From the NCBI GenBank assembly GCA_949130495.1, contig OX422223.1, forward strand, positions 81,066,751 to 81,130,750: 64,000 nucleotides of DNA, read 5' to 3'. Positions within the stretch are counted from its first letter, which is position 1, and the number at the start of each line of letters is the position of its first letter. This DNA is from Sambucus nigra. Its lineage: Eukaryota; Streptophyta; Magnoliopsida; Dipsacales; Adoxaceae. Below are positions 25,425 to 35,416 of this stretch, piece by piece. The notes under the pieces were generated by a model. It had not been told where the DNA came from. It was given only the letters and a program-made list of their open reading frames with translations, and made no database searches. The translations under genes and the position numbers were made by a program.

Positions 25425-26580
25425 TGAAAAATATGACGGTGTGATATCGATTTAAAATAAATTCGCAATATGCCAATAAACCCTTTTTTAATTAGAGTCT
25501 ATATAAATCAAAGTAAATCAACCCTTAAACATGCATCTATGTGTGTGCGCGTGTCAAATCATAAATAGATGAAGCATGTGACACAAAGTTAAGGAAAAAT
25601 CCCCGCAAGGCAAAACCTTTTATTTCATTATAATAAGTAAATCGCAACTTATACGGATTACAATGAAATGCAGTGACACACGAATACCCGCAGGCATCGG
25701 TCGATGTCGTCGGCAATGAATCCACACGCAGTGAACCCACATGGACCGCAATCTAATCAGCAAAGGAAGAACCGCAGCACTCCTCAATGGAACGCAACCA
25801 TAAAACTTCGTAGAGACTCCCTCAGCAATGAAACGCAGCCCTCGGTTGCAAAGATCTCCCCACAAAGATAAACAAAAGCAAAAAGGTGTTCTAGGGTTCC
25901 AAAAGGATTCACAAAAATATGGCAATGATGTGTGAATCAAAACATGAGTCTTGGGACTGAAAAATATGAAGGGTTGATGTATTTGGACTCTCAAAAATGT
26001 CTCTCAAAGTCTTTTAAAAATAACTCCCCCGAAGCTGACTTTTATAAGGAAACCAAAGAGAGTTTAAAATTTCAGAACTCTGACAGCGTACAGGTACCCC
26101 GAACCGATTTGGCTTCGGTTCGCAGAAATTCGCTGGTATGTGGGGCTTTAAACACTTAGCATTTTTCCAAGGGTTTTCCTCGAAATTTTCTCCATTTTGA
26201 AATGGCCATAAATTCCTCACCGTAGCTCTGATTGAGGTGCCATTTCTTCCAGTGTCTTCGTTGCAGCGAGATATACAACTTTCTAGTTGACCGGACCTCC
26301 GTACGATGATTATAAAATTACCAAAATGCCTTTGAACTTCCATATCTTGCCTTCTTTCACTGTTTTGACTTCTCTTGCGTACCACTTGCCTAAAGTCCCT
26401 AAAATCATGGAACGTGAAGTCACTGAGGCAGATGTAGGACACATGATAGAGATGTTGAATGCTTTATTCCCGGAATTCGGATAGAGGCCGTCATGTGTGA
26501 TCATGAGGTGACATGCTAAATGTAGCGGCGTACGACATACATAAATGTAACATGTTGGACATGAAAAAAATGTCCTTCCA
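25425..26580 (-). repeat. 5' LTR of deleted Copia (1156 bp)
   Basis: Partner of 21650-22842. It is shorter by ~37 bp; part of the difference is in the CpG-rich patch (26090-26125), which has lost a unit of the GAACCG-type sequence present in the other LTR. Confidence 0.9.
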
Positions 26581-26585
26581 AATTT

Positions 26586-26804
26586 TTATTATTTTTATTT
26601 TTTTAAATGGGTCACGGATCCTGACCAAAACTCTGGAAAAATTATCATGCACCATTAACGTCACCCACTAGCCCATGACCCCCCTATGGGGTCATATTTT
26701 TGGGTCATGACCCACGATTTTATCACATTTATTATGGTCACGGTCCAAACCTTGACCCATAGGCCTTGGTCCCAGGCCAAAATCGTGACCATCCATCTGT
26801 TTTG
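26586..26804. repeat. GGGTCA/TGACCC-rich segment
   Basis: Several GGGTCA and TGACCC words in both orientations, including a GGGTCATGACCC palindrome near 26700. It resembles subterminal repeats of a DNA transposon, but no terminal repeats or coding sequence were found. Confidence 0.35.
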
Positions 26805-27420
26805 GTGTGGTGAATGAGAGGATCATGTACAAGGATAGAGACACAACATGTGATAGTGGGTCATAACAAGATGATCTTATATACATTGATCTAGAAGATA
26901 TTCCTGATGGAATTGTGGAAACGAAGACAATTGTGAATTCTTAGTCATAAATGTCTACACCAGAGAGTAGTAGACATTAGAGTGCGCCATAGAGTTTAAA
27001 TGCTATGCCAACACTTAGGAGGTCCTATCGTGTTAACCTACATAATCAAAATTATATGTACAAGTTCTCACGGATGGCGGTGAAGTTGAATGTTATAATG
27101 AAGCATGTTGGGTAGGGATAAGAGCAAGTGGGAGCTTTCAATTAAAGATGAGATGAAGTCATTTATCTTTAATAACGCATAAGATCTAACTGAATTGCTC
27201 ATAGGAATAAAGGCTCTTCATAACAAATGGGTATATCGAGTCAAAGAGGAAAACTATGGGTCCGAGGTAAGTCTCACGGTCAAAGCTTTTAACAGAAGGG
27301 AGGAGTCGACTACAATTAAAAAATTTCACCATTTTCGAAATTGGATATAATTCAGTTAATTTAAGCATCGTTGTAGTTAAAGGTTTACACCTTGAGAAGT
27401 TAGATTTTAAAACTACTTTC
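26805..27420 (+). pseudogene. Copia-A pol remnant, left part (integrase end to RT start)
   Basis: Plus-strand frames give NERIMYKDRDTT (26815-26850), typical of the linker after Copia integrase, then a basic LRRSYR-like block, then ALHNKWVYRVKEENYGSEV (27210-27268). The last is the NKWVFRVK motif at the start of Copia reverse transcriptase. It continues to HLEKLDFKTTF at 27420, where Copia-B interrupts it. Stops and frameshifts are scattered throughout. The right half resumes at 43074 with LEKDMYMQQ. Confidence 0.82.
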
Positions 27421-27573
27421 TGAAGAAGTTTAAGAGAAGAGAGTATACAGAAGTTTAGGAGAGTAGAGTTCTAATTCTCATTTCTTTTTTTTTCATTACA
27501 ATACATCACTACTGATATTTATATTACACAAGATCATCACCTATTCTAATTCTATATTAACACGTGCTGCTAA
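27421..27573 (-). repeat. Copia-B 3' LTR, first segment (cut by Gypsy-2)
   Basis: Matches 42841-42993 of the other LTR, then stops at GCTAA where Gypsy-2 is inserted. The LTR continues at 38405-38509. Confidence 0.93.
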
Positions 27574-30556
27574 TGTAATACCCCGTACTTTTGGCTATAT
27601 TTATTTTTGGGATTAATTAATTAAATGCGTATTAATTGGAAATTAATCCGGGTTATAAATACTAACGAGATGCGAGTTGGTATTTGATTATGTGCATATA
27701 TGATTATATATGAATTTGGAATTTATGAAATTTGTCGTGAGATTTATATACGGCATTTTAGAAATTTTGTTGAGACGCGTGTGACCGCCGCGTCATGGTA
27801 TATTATTTTATTTATAAAAGTGATTTTTATTTTCATTATCCGTATGGTCGTTTTGAGTGCACCAACGCGCCCGGAAGGGTCGAGATAGTCAGAAAACACT
27901 AGCCAGGGGTGTAGTTTGGATCCCGGGGTATTTTTAGGCCATACCGGCAACTTAAAGGGTATTTTGGTAATTTTATATTTTGAGGAATTAAAAGTGACGA
28001 AAATTGGGAGTTTTAATCTGATGTGGATTTAACCCACTAAGCCCACTAACCAACCCATATTAACCCTTTAAGCTACGGAGGTTATCATTTAGGTTTCCAA
28101 CTTTCCCCAAAGCAAATCCTAGCCACCTTAAGCCACCATTGGAGAAGAAGCTTGGAAAGAGAAGGAATTCTGCAGAAACCTTTACAGAAATCAACACCAA
28201 ATTCAGAGACAATCAAGGCAAGTGTTTTAATTATATTTAAATTCGTAGAATGTTCCTTCCATGTTAGAAAATTGAAGAATATCAATTGTTCTTGAAAGAT
28301 AATGAAAACCCATGTATTTTGAAGCATAGAACTTGAAAATCTTGAGGAGAATTGCATGTAGAATGATAGGTAGATGAGTATTCCCATAATATTTGTGATT
28401 GGAAGAAATTAAAACGGATTTATATTGGGTTAATTCATGATTCAAAAAGTTAGGGTTCATGTTCTTGAAAAATTGGGAAAAAGTGTAGAGATTTGTAAAT
28501 TTGGTTAATGTTAGGATGGATTAATCCTTCAAAACGTGTTAGGATGTGATTATAATATGTTTAGGATTGTTTAGAGACCTTAAAACGATTGTTGGGACTT
28601 AGTTTAGAAGAGATTTGAGGAGTAAGAATGGTGGAAAAACGAGATTAGACAAATCTGGGACGAATCTGGTAGGTCGTTAGAAGCCCCTACCCAGGTCGTT
28701 CGAACGAACTCGTTCGAACGAGCTTCTAACGAATTGACCAGTCGTTCTAACGAAAGGGAGCCTCGTTCGATAACTTCGTTCGAACGAGCTCTCATTAGAA
28801 GGTACAGTTCGTTCGAACAAACTGGAATCTCGTTCGAACAGTCTCGTTCGAACGAGACTTCTAACGAGTTGACAGAGGAATCTCGTTCGAACAGTCTCGT
28901 TCAAACGAGACTTCTAACGAGTTGGCAGTCTGGGCCTTTTTGGACTGTTTCGATTTTTGGAGTCCCGTAAACTTGTTCGAGGAGATAGATAACCTTCCTT
29001 TGATGATGTATGGATAGATTTGGGACTTTTGGGTTATTATGAGGAGTAAATTATATACGAGAGTTATATTAAATGGACGGTTTGGATTGAGACGTGAGTG
29101 TCTACTACGACGTGAGAATAAATTATGGCGCGTATGATGATAAACCGGAATAGTATAAATTGTGATAATTATAAGTTAGTACGAGAATGCGATATGTACT
29201 ACGATTAAACTACGGGATTACTAAGACGTGTGTTTACTTAGTATTGGTATATGAATTGTGTGTATGACATACCTACCATACTTGCTATCACGGGAGGTTT
29301 GCGTTCGCTTAGGGCCCTCTAATCCTTGTGTTGCCTGGATTTAGACTGGTTACCTTGATGAACATAGGTCATAGAAAGACTTATTGGGATATTAATAAGT
29401 CCGCTGATCGTGGGAGCGTAGGTATGTGCGTGACCCATGTGATGTGACTGTGTTCGCCTCCATTACTTGTGATGTTGTTATCTGTGAACTATTCCTGAGA
29501 GATTCGGAATATGTAATCCTTATGTACGTGATGTACCGGGATGGATAGCAGAGTATGTGTGCACCGCAGCTTAGTTCTCGGGGTGCTTATATTGTATATT
29601 TATGATGTGAATAATATACACTTTATTAATGGGAACCTTCATGTTAATGTTGTAAATATAATTACGGTATTGTTTCGAGAAATATAACGATTTAACTGAT
29701 AGTGATATATATTGCATATTGAGCATCTGAGTTTACGTTAAACCCCTACTTAATTACGAGCGTTATAATGTTAATAGAACCGAGTAATAAGGGTAGAAAC
29801 TATGGCAGTCTAGCTAGATAGGATGGCACTTAGCTAGTGGTTTGTATAGTTACAGATGGGTACTTACGTTAGGAGTGCACAGTTAGACGAGAGGTGAGAA
29901 TATCATGTGAGTGCACGTCCTAACATGTACTTTGCATTTAATGTTTTAAATGTTTTTAAAGCACTTGCAGGTTTTTAAAATATAACTCCACATTCGGGCT
30001 CTGACCCGTTTGCTTCTCAAATCTATTTTTCTTTGTAAAACCATTTTAGGTGCCCAGCCACAAGGACACCATGCATAGGGTACTCATTCAGGTGACGAGC
30101 TGTAGCTGTTTGTGGAAGCTACAGGGATTTGCTTGTAGACGCTTCTATCACTTGGATTCCAGATTCATTATCTATCAGATGTAGGGCATGTTGCCCATTT
30201 CTATTAGAGTTACATTTCCATTACAGTTTTCAGACTTTGGCATGTATTGATTTAGTATTCAGTTTACTTATCAGTTGTGGGATTTGTAGTGAGGAGTTTT
30301 CCTCCAGACTTTATTTATATTATGTGATGGTGATTCTTTTTGCTTCAGTATGGTGAATGGTGTTAGTATTCTTTATTACACTTGTTGCATGTTAATCAGA
30401 CTTAAATTAAAATTTGGCACTTATTTTTTAAATACTAGGTGGTTAGTAATCTTAAAATGTTTTCGACAGTGATGCTATTAACTGGACCAACTTGGCATTT
30501 TGAATTAATTTAATAAAGGAGTAGCTACCCGGTATTTAATTAGTCGGGGTGTCACA
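27574..30556 (+). repeat. Gypsy-2 5' LTR (2983 bp)
   Basis: TGTAATACCCCGTACTTT...GGGGTGTCACA. By eye roughly 35-40 substitutions separate it from 35417-38399, about 1.2%, and no length difference. Many differences are C/T or G/A at CpG. Segments conserved with the Gypsy-1 LTR include GGGTCGAGATAGTCAG, CGGGCTCTGACCCGT and GGTGCCCAGCCACA, probably cis-acting. Confidence 0.95.
28694..28925. repeat. TCGTTCGAACGA palindrome array in Gypsy-2 5' LTR
   Basis: About ten units built from CGTTCGAACGA and CTTCTAACGA words, many perfectly self-complementary, starting 1120 bp into the LTR. The other LTR repeats it at 36537-36768 with a few substitutions, mostly at CpG. It is the only dense CpG patch in otherwise AT-rich LTR sequence. 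Confidence 0.9.
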
Positions 30557-30558
30557 GG

Positions 30559-30570
30559 TGGTATCAGAGC
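30559..30570 (+). other. Primer-binding site of Gypsy-2
   Basis: TGGTATCAGAGC, complementary to initiator tRNA-Met, 2 bp after the 5' LTR. Confidence 0.95.
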
Positions 30571-30739
30571 ATCAGGTTCTAGTGTCCTTTAGGATCTGAC
30601 GGCTTATTATGTTTCCGCTAAGTTTCTTTGATATAGAGCCCTAAATTTTAGGACTGTTGTACTCTTTTTGTGTATGCTTCGTTCTTCAGCTATCTTAAGT
30701 TTATAAACAGCGAACTTATAAACTTTGTTCTTATTTCAG

Positions 30740-33700
30740 ATGCCTCCACGACGTGCACGACGAGTTCCTAGGGATGCAACGCCCGAACCCCAGCCCGCTC
30801 CAGTTCAGGGCATGATGAACGTCGCTGAGGTTGCAGCTATAGTAGCCCAAGAGGTAAATGCCGCCATTGCCGTTGTTCAGCAGGCACCACCGCAGGCGCC
30901 GGTTACCGCGCCAGTACAGGCTAATGCATTCCCGTCTGCTTGGGAGCGTGTACGTGATGCTTTTCAGAAAGCGCATCCGCCAAAGTTTGCAGGTAGCTCA
31001 GATGTAGTAGTCTCGAGCCAGTGGAGGAAGGATATGCAGAGGCACTTAAGGATGTATGAGTGCATGGACGTCCAGATGTAGGTGCTAGCTACTTTCAAGC
31101 TAGTTGGATCTGCGCTACAGTGGTGGGAGTCTATTACCACCATGGAGGAGAGGGATACTCTCACTATTCAGGACTTCTGGGTGCGGTTTGACCGCAAATA
31201 CTTTCCTTCGGCTGTTCACACGAAAATGAGGAGGAAATTGATGAGTCTGAAGTAGGAGGGTAAGACTGTGGCCGAGTATGAGGCCGAGTTCACAAATCTG
31301 TTGAATATCGTTCCAGATGAGATACCAACAGAGAAGAAGAAGATTGAGAAGTTCACGGACGGGTTGACATGGAGGATTCGTCAGCATCTGCTAGGGAACC
31401 TATCGTTGGCCACCTATTCTGATGTGGTTAACGCTGCATTGTTACACTGCCAGGACCACCGTTTTCATATGGCCGAGGGCAAGAGGTCGGGGGAGTCTAG
31501 CCATCAGGGCAGGACTGGAGGACATGGTGCCAGCGGGGCACAATCTGGTCAGGGGCAGAGACAGAATGAGTAGGGCTCCCAGCAGGGGGATAATAAGAGG
31601 TTCCGATCAGGGAAATACAGACAGGGACAAGGAGGTTTCCGTCAGGGCCATCAGGGTCCAAACGGCCATCAGGGCCAACAGGGGCAGAATGGGCAGCAGT
31701 TCCACCAGGACCAGCAGGGCCAAGGGAGGAACGGTAACGGCCACCAGGGCCGGGCACAGCAAGGGCAGAGAGGAGGGAACTTCCCAGGGAAGTGCTTTGT
31801 TTGTGGCAAGACTGGACATAAGCGACAGGATTGTCCTGATAGGGGCAGGGCCCCACAGCAGCAGCAGCAGGGTGCTCGCCAGGAGCCACAGAGGCCTATG
31901 TTTCCCGCCGCTCTTCCCGCACCGCCACAGATGGCAGCATTGCCACCCATTCCAGCAGTCCCAGCTCAACAGGGGCAGCTACAGTATGGACGTGTCTACA
32001 ACGTCCACCAGGCTACAGTTCCACAGGCACCGCCCGCGATTGAGGGTACGTTTCCTATCCATGGCACTATGGGTCGGGTGTTATTTGATACGGGGGCTAC
32101 ACATTGTTTTATAGCTACACACTTCACGAAAGCTTTAGGATAGTTAGCTACGGCAGAGAGCACAGTGACGTGTGTCGACTCACCATTGGGGAGTGGGTCA
32201 CTTATTTTCTTTATATGCCGGGGAGTGGGGGTAGAGATTGGTGGTTTGGTATTACCTGCAGACATGTTAGTATTAGATATGCATGTTCACGATGTGATTA
32301 TCGGTATGGATTGGCTCGTAGCTTATAGGGCCATGATTGATTGCTTCAGCGGGAGCATTGTTTTTGCCATTCCGGGGCAAGAGATGTTTATAGTGGCGAT
32401 GCCTCGCCCAGAGGGAGGATCGACCGCTCATCTGTATTACATTGAGGAGGATACCTCTAAGGAGGTAGTGATTCCTTTAGATTCTATCCCAGTAGTCAGG
32501 GAGTATTCGGATGTGTTTCAGGAGATACCAGGCTTACCCCCCAGTCGAGAGATAGACTTTGTTATAGATTTGCTACCGGGTACAAGACCTATAGCACGCG
32601 CACCGTACCGTATGGCTCCAGCTGAGATGAGGGAGTTACGGGATCAGATAGAGCAGCTGTTAGGTCAAGGTTTTATCCGCAGGAGTACCTCACTTTGGGG
32701 CGCTCCAGTTTTGTTTGTGAAGAAGAGGGACGGTTCACTGAGATTGTGTGTGGACTACCGAGAGTTGAATAAGGTCACGATACGGAATAAGTATCCGTTG
32801 CCTCGAATCGATGACTTATTCGACCAATTGAGAGGAGCTTCTTTCTTCTCGAAGATTTATTTGAGATCGGGATACCATCAGTTACGTATCCGGGAGGAAG
32901 ATGTCTCAAAGACTGCGTTCTTGTCGAGATATGGTTCTTACGAGTTTCGAGTTATGCCTTTCGATTTGACCAACGCTCCAGCTGTGTTTATGGACTTGAT
33001 GAACAGAGTGTTCAGGGACTTCCTAGATCAGTTTGTCATTGTTTTTATTGATGATATACTGGTTTACTCCCAGACAGAGGAGGAGCACGCCGAGCATTTG
33101 AGGTAGGTTTTGCAGACACTTCGTCAGAACGAGTTGTATAAAAAATATGAGAAATGCGGGTTTTGGTTGAAGGAGGTCCAGTTTTTAGGACACATTATTT
33201 CCGACCGGGGAATATCTGTCGATCCGGGGAAGGTATCAGCGGTGAGGGAGTGGGGACAGCCCACGACACCAACGGAGATTCGTAGTTTCTTGGGTCTAGC
33301 AGGATACTACAGGAGGTTTATTCGAGGTTTCTCGGAGATAGAAGGTCCTTTGACACATCTGACTCGTAAGGGTGTGCCATACATCTGGAGTGATGCCTGT
33401 CAGTTGGCATTCGATGAATTGAAGGATAAATTGACCTCAGCACCTGTGTTAGCATTGCCGAGATCGGGAGTTGAGTATTTGGTTTACACCGATGCGTCTT
33501 TGCAAGGGCTTGGAGGTGTATTGCAGCAGGAGAGACAGGCCATAGCTTATGCTTCCCGTAAGCTTAAGCCTCATGAGAAGAATTACCCCACACATGATTT
33601 GGAGTTGGCAGCGGTGGTATTTGCTCTACGGATTTGGAGGCACTATCTTTTGGGGGAGAAGTTCCAACTGTTCACGGACCACAAGTCCCTACAGTACCTG

Positions 33701-35374
33701 TTCACGCAGAAGGAGTTGAATATGCGGCAGTGTAGGTGGATTGAATTTGTGAAGGACTACCAGTTCGACATCCAGTATCACCCGGGAAAGGCTAACGTGG
33801 TAGCAGACGCATTGAGCCGTAGGCCAGCAGATGAGGTGGCAGAGGTGTGGAAGGCTAAGTGGAAAGAATTGGGACACCAGGATGCAGTGGCCCGATCTTT
33901 CATCTCTGTGATGACCGTTACCCCGCAGATTATTACGAAGGTAGTACGGGCATAGGCTAATGACTCGTTTTGTCAGGAACAAATAGTTCAATTACAAGCA
34001 GAGGGAGCCGAGTCCTATACCGTTAGCTCAGACGGGGGATTACGCTTCAATGGGAGATTGGTAGTTCCGGAAGGGGAGGAATTGCGACACGATGTGATGG
34101 CAGAGTCGTACGGCTCACGGTTCGCGGTACATCCCGGAGGGGACAAAATGTACCAAGACATGAGACGACAGTATTGGTGGAGCGGTATGAAGAGAGATAT
34201 CGCTGAGTTTGTTTCGAAATGCGCCACTTGTCAACTTGTAAAAGTGGATCATCAGAGACCGGTAGGATTGCTACAGCCGTTGGAGGTCCCGGTGTGGATG
34301 TGGGAGAGCATATCCATGGACTTTATCACGGGGTTGCCTACGTCGCAGAGGGGTCACGACTCCGTTTGGGTGATTGTGGACAGGTTGTCCAAGGTCGCTC
34401 ACTTTTTACCCGTAAGGACTGACTACACTACGGGACAGTATGCCCAGCTCTTCATTTCTGAGATTGTGAGACTTCACGGTGTGCCCCTAAATATCGTGTC
34501 TGACAGAGACAAGATATTTGTTTCGAGGTTTTGGGAGAGTTTCCAGGAGGCCATGGGCACAGAATTGCGGTTGAGTACGGCTTATCATCCACAGACTGAT
34601 GGGCAGACCGAGCGCACAAATCAGATGTTGGAGGACATGCTACGCATGTGCATTATTGACTTTGGGGGTGGATGGGAGCAGTACCTTCCACTGGTGGAGT
34701 TTGCTTACAACAACTCCTATCAGTTCACTATTGGCATGGCTCCGTTTGAGGCATTGTACGGTAGGCCTTGTCATTCCCCAGCGTGTTGGTTAGAGGTGGG
34801 GGACAACAAACTACTTGGGCTGGAAGTGATTCAGGATACTTCGGCAAGGATTGAGTTGATTCGGAGTCGCATTCGGGTAGCTCAAGACAGGCAGAAGAGT
34901 TATGCTGATGCGAAGAGATTTTTCAGAGAGTTCCAAGTAGGGGACCAGGTTTTGCTCAGGGTATCTCCTATGAAGGGGATTATGCGTTTCGGGAAGAAGG
35001 GGAAGTTGGCACCGAGGTATGTGGGGCCGTTTCCCATTATTGAGCGGATCGGACCGGTTGCGTATAGACTTGGGTTACCGGAGCATTTGCATCGGATTCA
35101 CGATGTGTTCCATATTTCCTCGCTGAGGAAATACCTTAGAGATAATTTGGCTCATTCTCACATTGCTGTGGAGGACATCGATCTCCAGCCGGATAGCTCC
35201 TACGAGGAGGGGCCAATTGCTATTTTGGATCGAAGCGAGAGGAAACTGCGGTCAAAGATAGTTCCGTTAGTGCGTGTTCAGTGGCGACATCACAATGTCG
35301 AGGAGTCCACATGGGAGCGCGAGGATGAGATGCGGGAACGTTATCCAGAGTTATTTTTAGCAGGTACTTTCTAG
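30740..35374 (+). pseudogene. Gypsy-2 gag-pol polyprotein, one frame with six in-frame TAG stops
   Basis: From ATG at 30740 (MPPRRARR) one frame runs 1544 codons to TAG at 35372. Domains in order: gag; Gln/Gly-rich linker; zinc knuckle CFVCGKTGHKRQDC (from residue ~352); protease LFDTGATH (~450); reverse transcriptase with [18 protein letters not shown] and FIDD (~771); RNase H (YTDAS, DHKSLQ, ADALSRR); integrase with H-H-C-C finger and catalytic D (SMDF, ~1194), D (VSDRD), E (TDGQTER); GPF module; chromodomain-like tail. Internal stops are all TAG: 31079, 31253, 31571, 32141, 33104, 33953. There are no frameshifts, TAA or TGA. The RT motif-A Asp appears changed to Tyr ([12 protein letters not shown], codon 32858), so this copy is inactive on two grounds. 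Confidence 0.95.
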
Positions 35375-35402
35375 TTTCGAATTTCGGGATGAAATTCAGT
35401 TA

Positions 35403-35416
35403 TTAGGGGGGAAGTA
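35403..35416 (+). other. Polypurine tract of Gypsy-2
   Basis: TTAGGGGGGAAGTA directly before the 3' LTR; the plus-strand priming site. The same tract with one change ends the Gypsy-1 interior. Confidence 0.85.

Larger units (their letters stand above)
21650..26580 (-). mobile_element. Deleted Copia element with gag-only interior (SIRE/Maximus-like?)
   Basis: Two ~1.17 kb direct repeats flank a 2.58-kb interior. The primer-binding site (GCTCTGATACCA on plus) lies beside the right LTR, so the element runs on the minus strand. A perfect 5-bp duplication AATTT borders it (21645-21649, 26581-26585). The interior keeps a CCHC zinc-knuckle gag region but no protease, integrase, RT or RNase H. At 4931 bp it is far shorter than autonomous Copia elements with such LTRs. 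The clade guess rests on the gag sequence around the knuckle and the tRNA-Met PBS and is tentative. Confidence 0.88.

Noticed and set aside
22157..26442. Open frames inside the two LTRs of the deleted Copia
   Set aside because: They occur at equivalent places in both LTRs and differ by frame changes; LTR sequence, not genes.
28694..28925. Heat-shock elements in the TTCGAA arrays
   Set aside because: Canonical HSEs need nTTCnnGAAn spacing; here TTC and GAA abut without the two-base gap in most units.
28604..28970. Ser/Arg/Glu-rich frames on both strands of the Gypsy-2 LTR array
   Set aside because: Produced by translating the TCGTTCGAACGA palindromes; readable on both strands because the repeat is self-complementary.
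31497..31969. Minus-strand frames opposite Gypsy-2 gag
   Set aside because: Antisense shadows of the low-complexity linker (Pro/Gly/Cys-rich), with no family signature.
31422..32114. 230-codon frame overlapping Gypsy-2 gag in another plus frame
   Set aside because: Arises from the repetitive Gln/Gly-rich gag linker; no motif, and the true gag-pol frame runs through it.
30740..35374. Programmed multi-site stop readthrough in Gypsy-2
   Set aside because: Six sites in one polyprotein, no recoding context visible, and the motif-A Asp looks mutated; decay at CAG is simpler. Left testable in findings.
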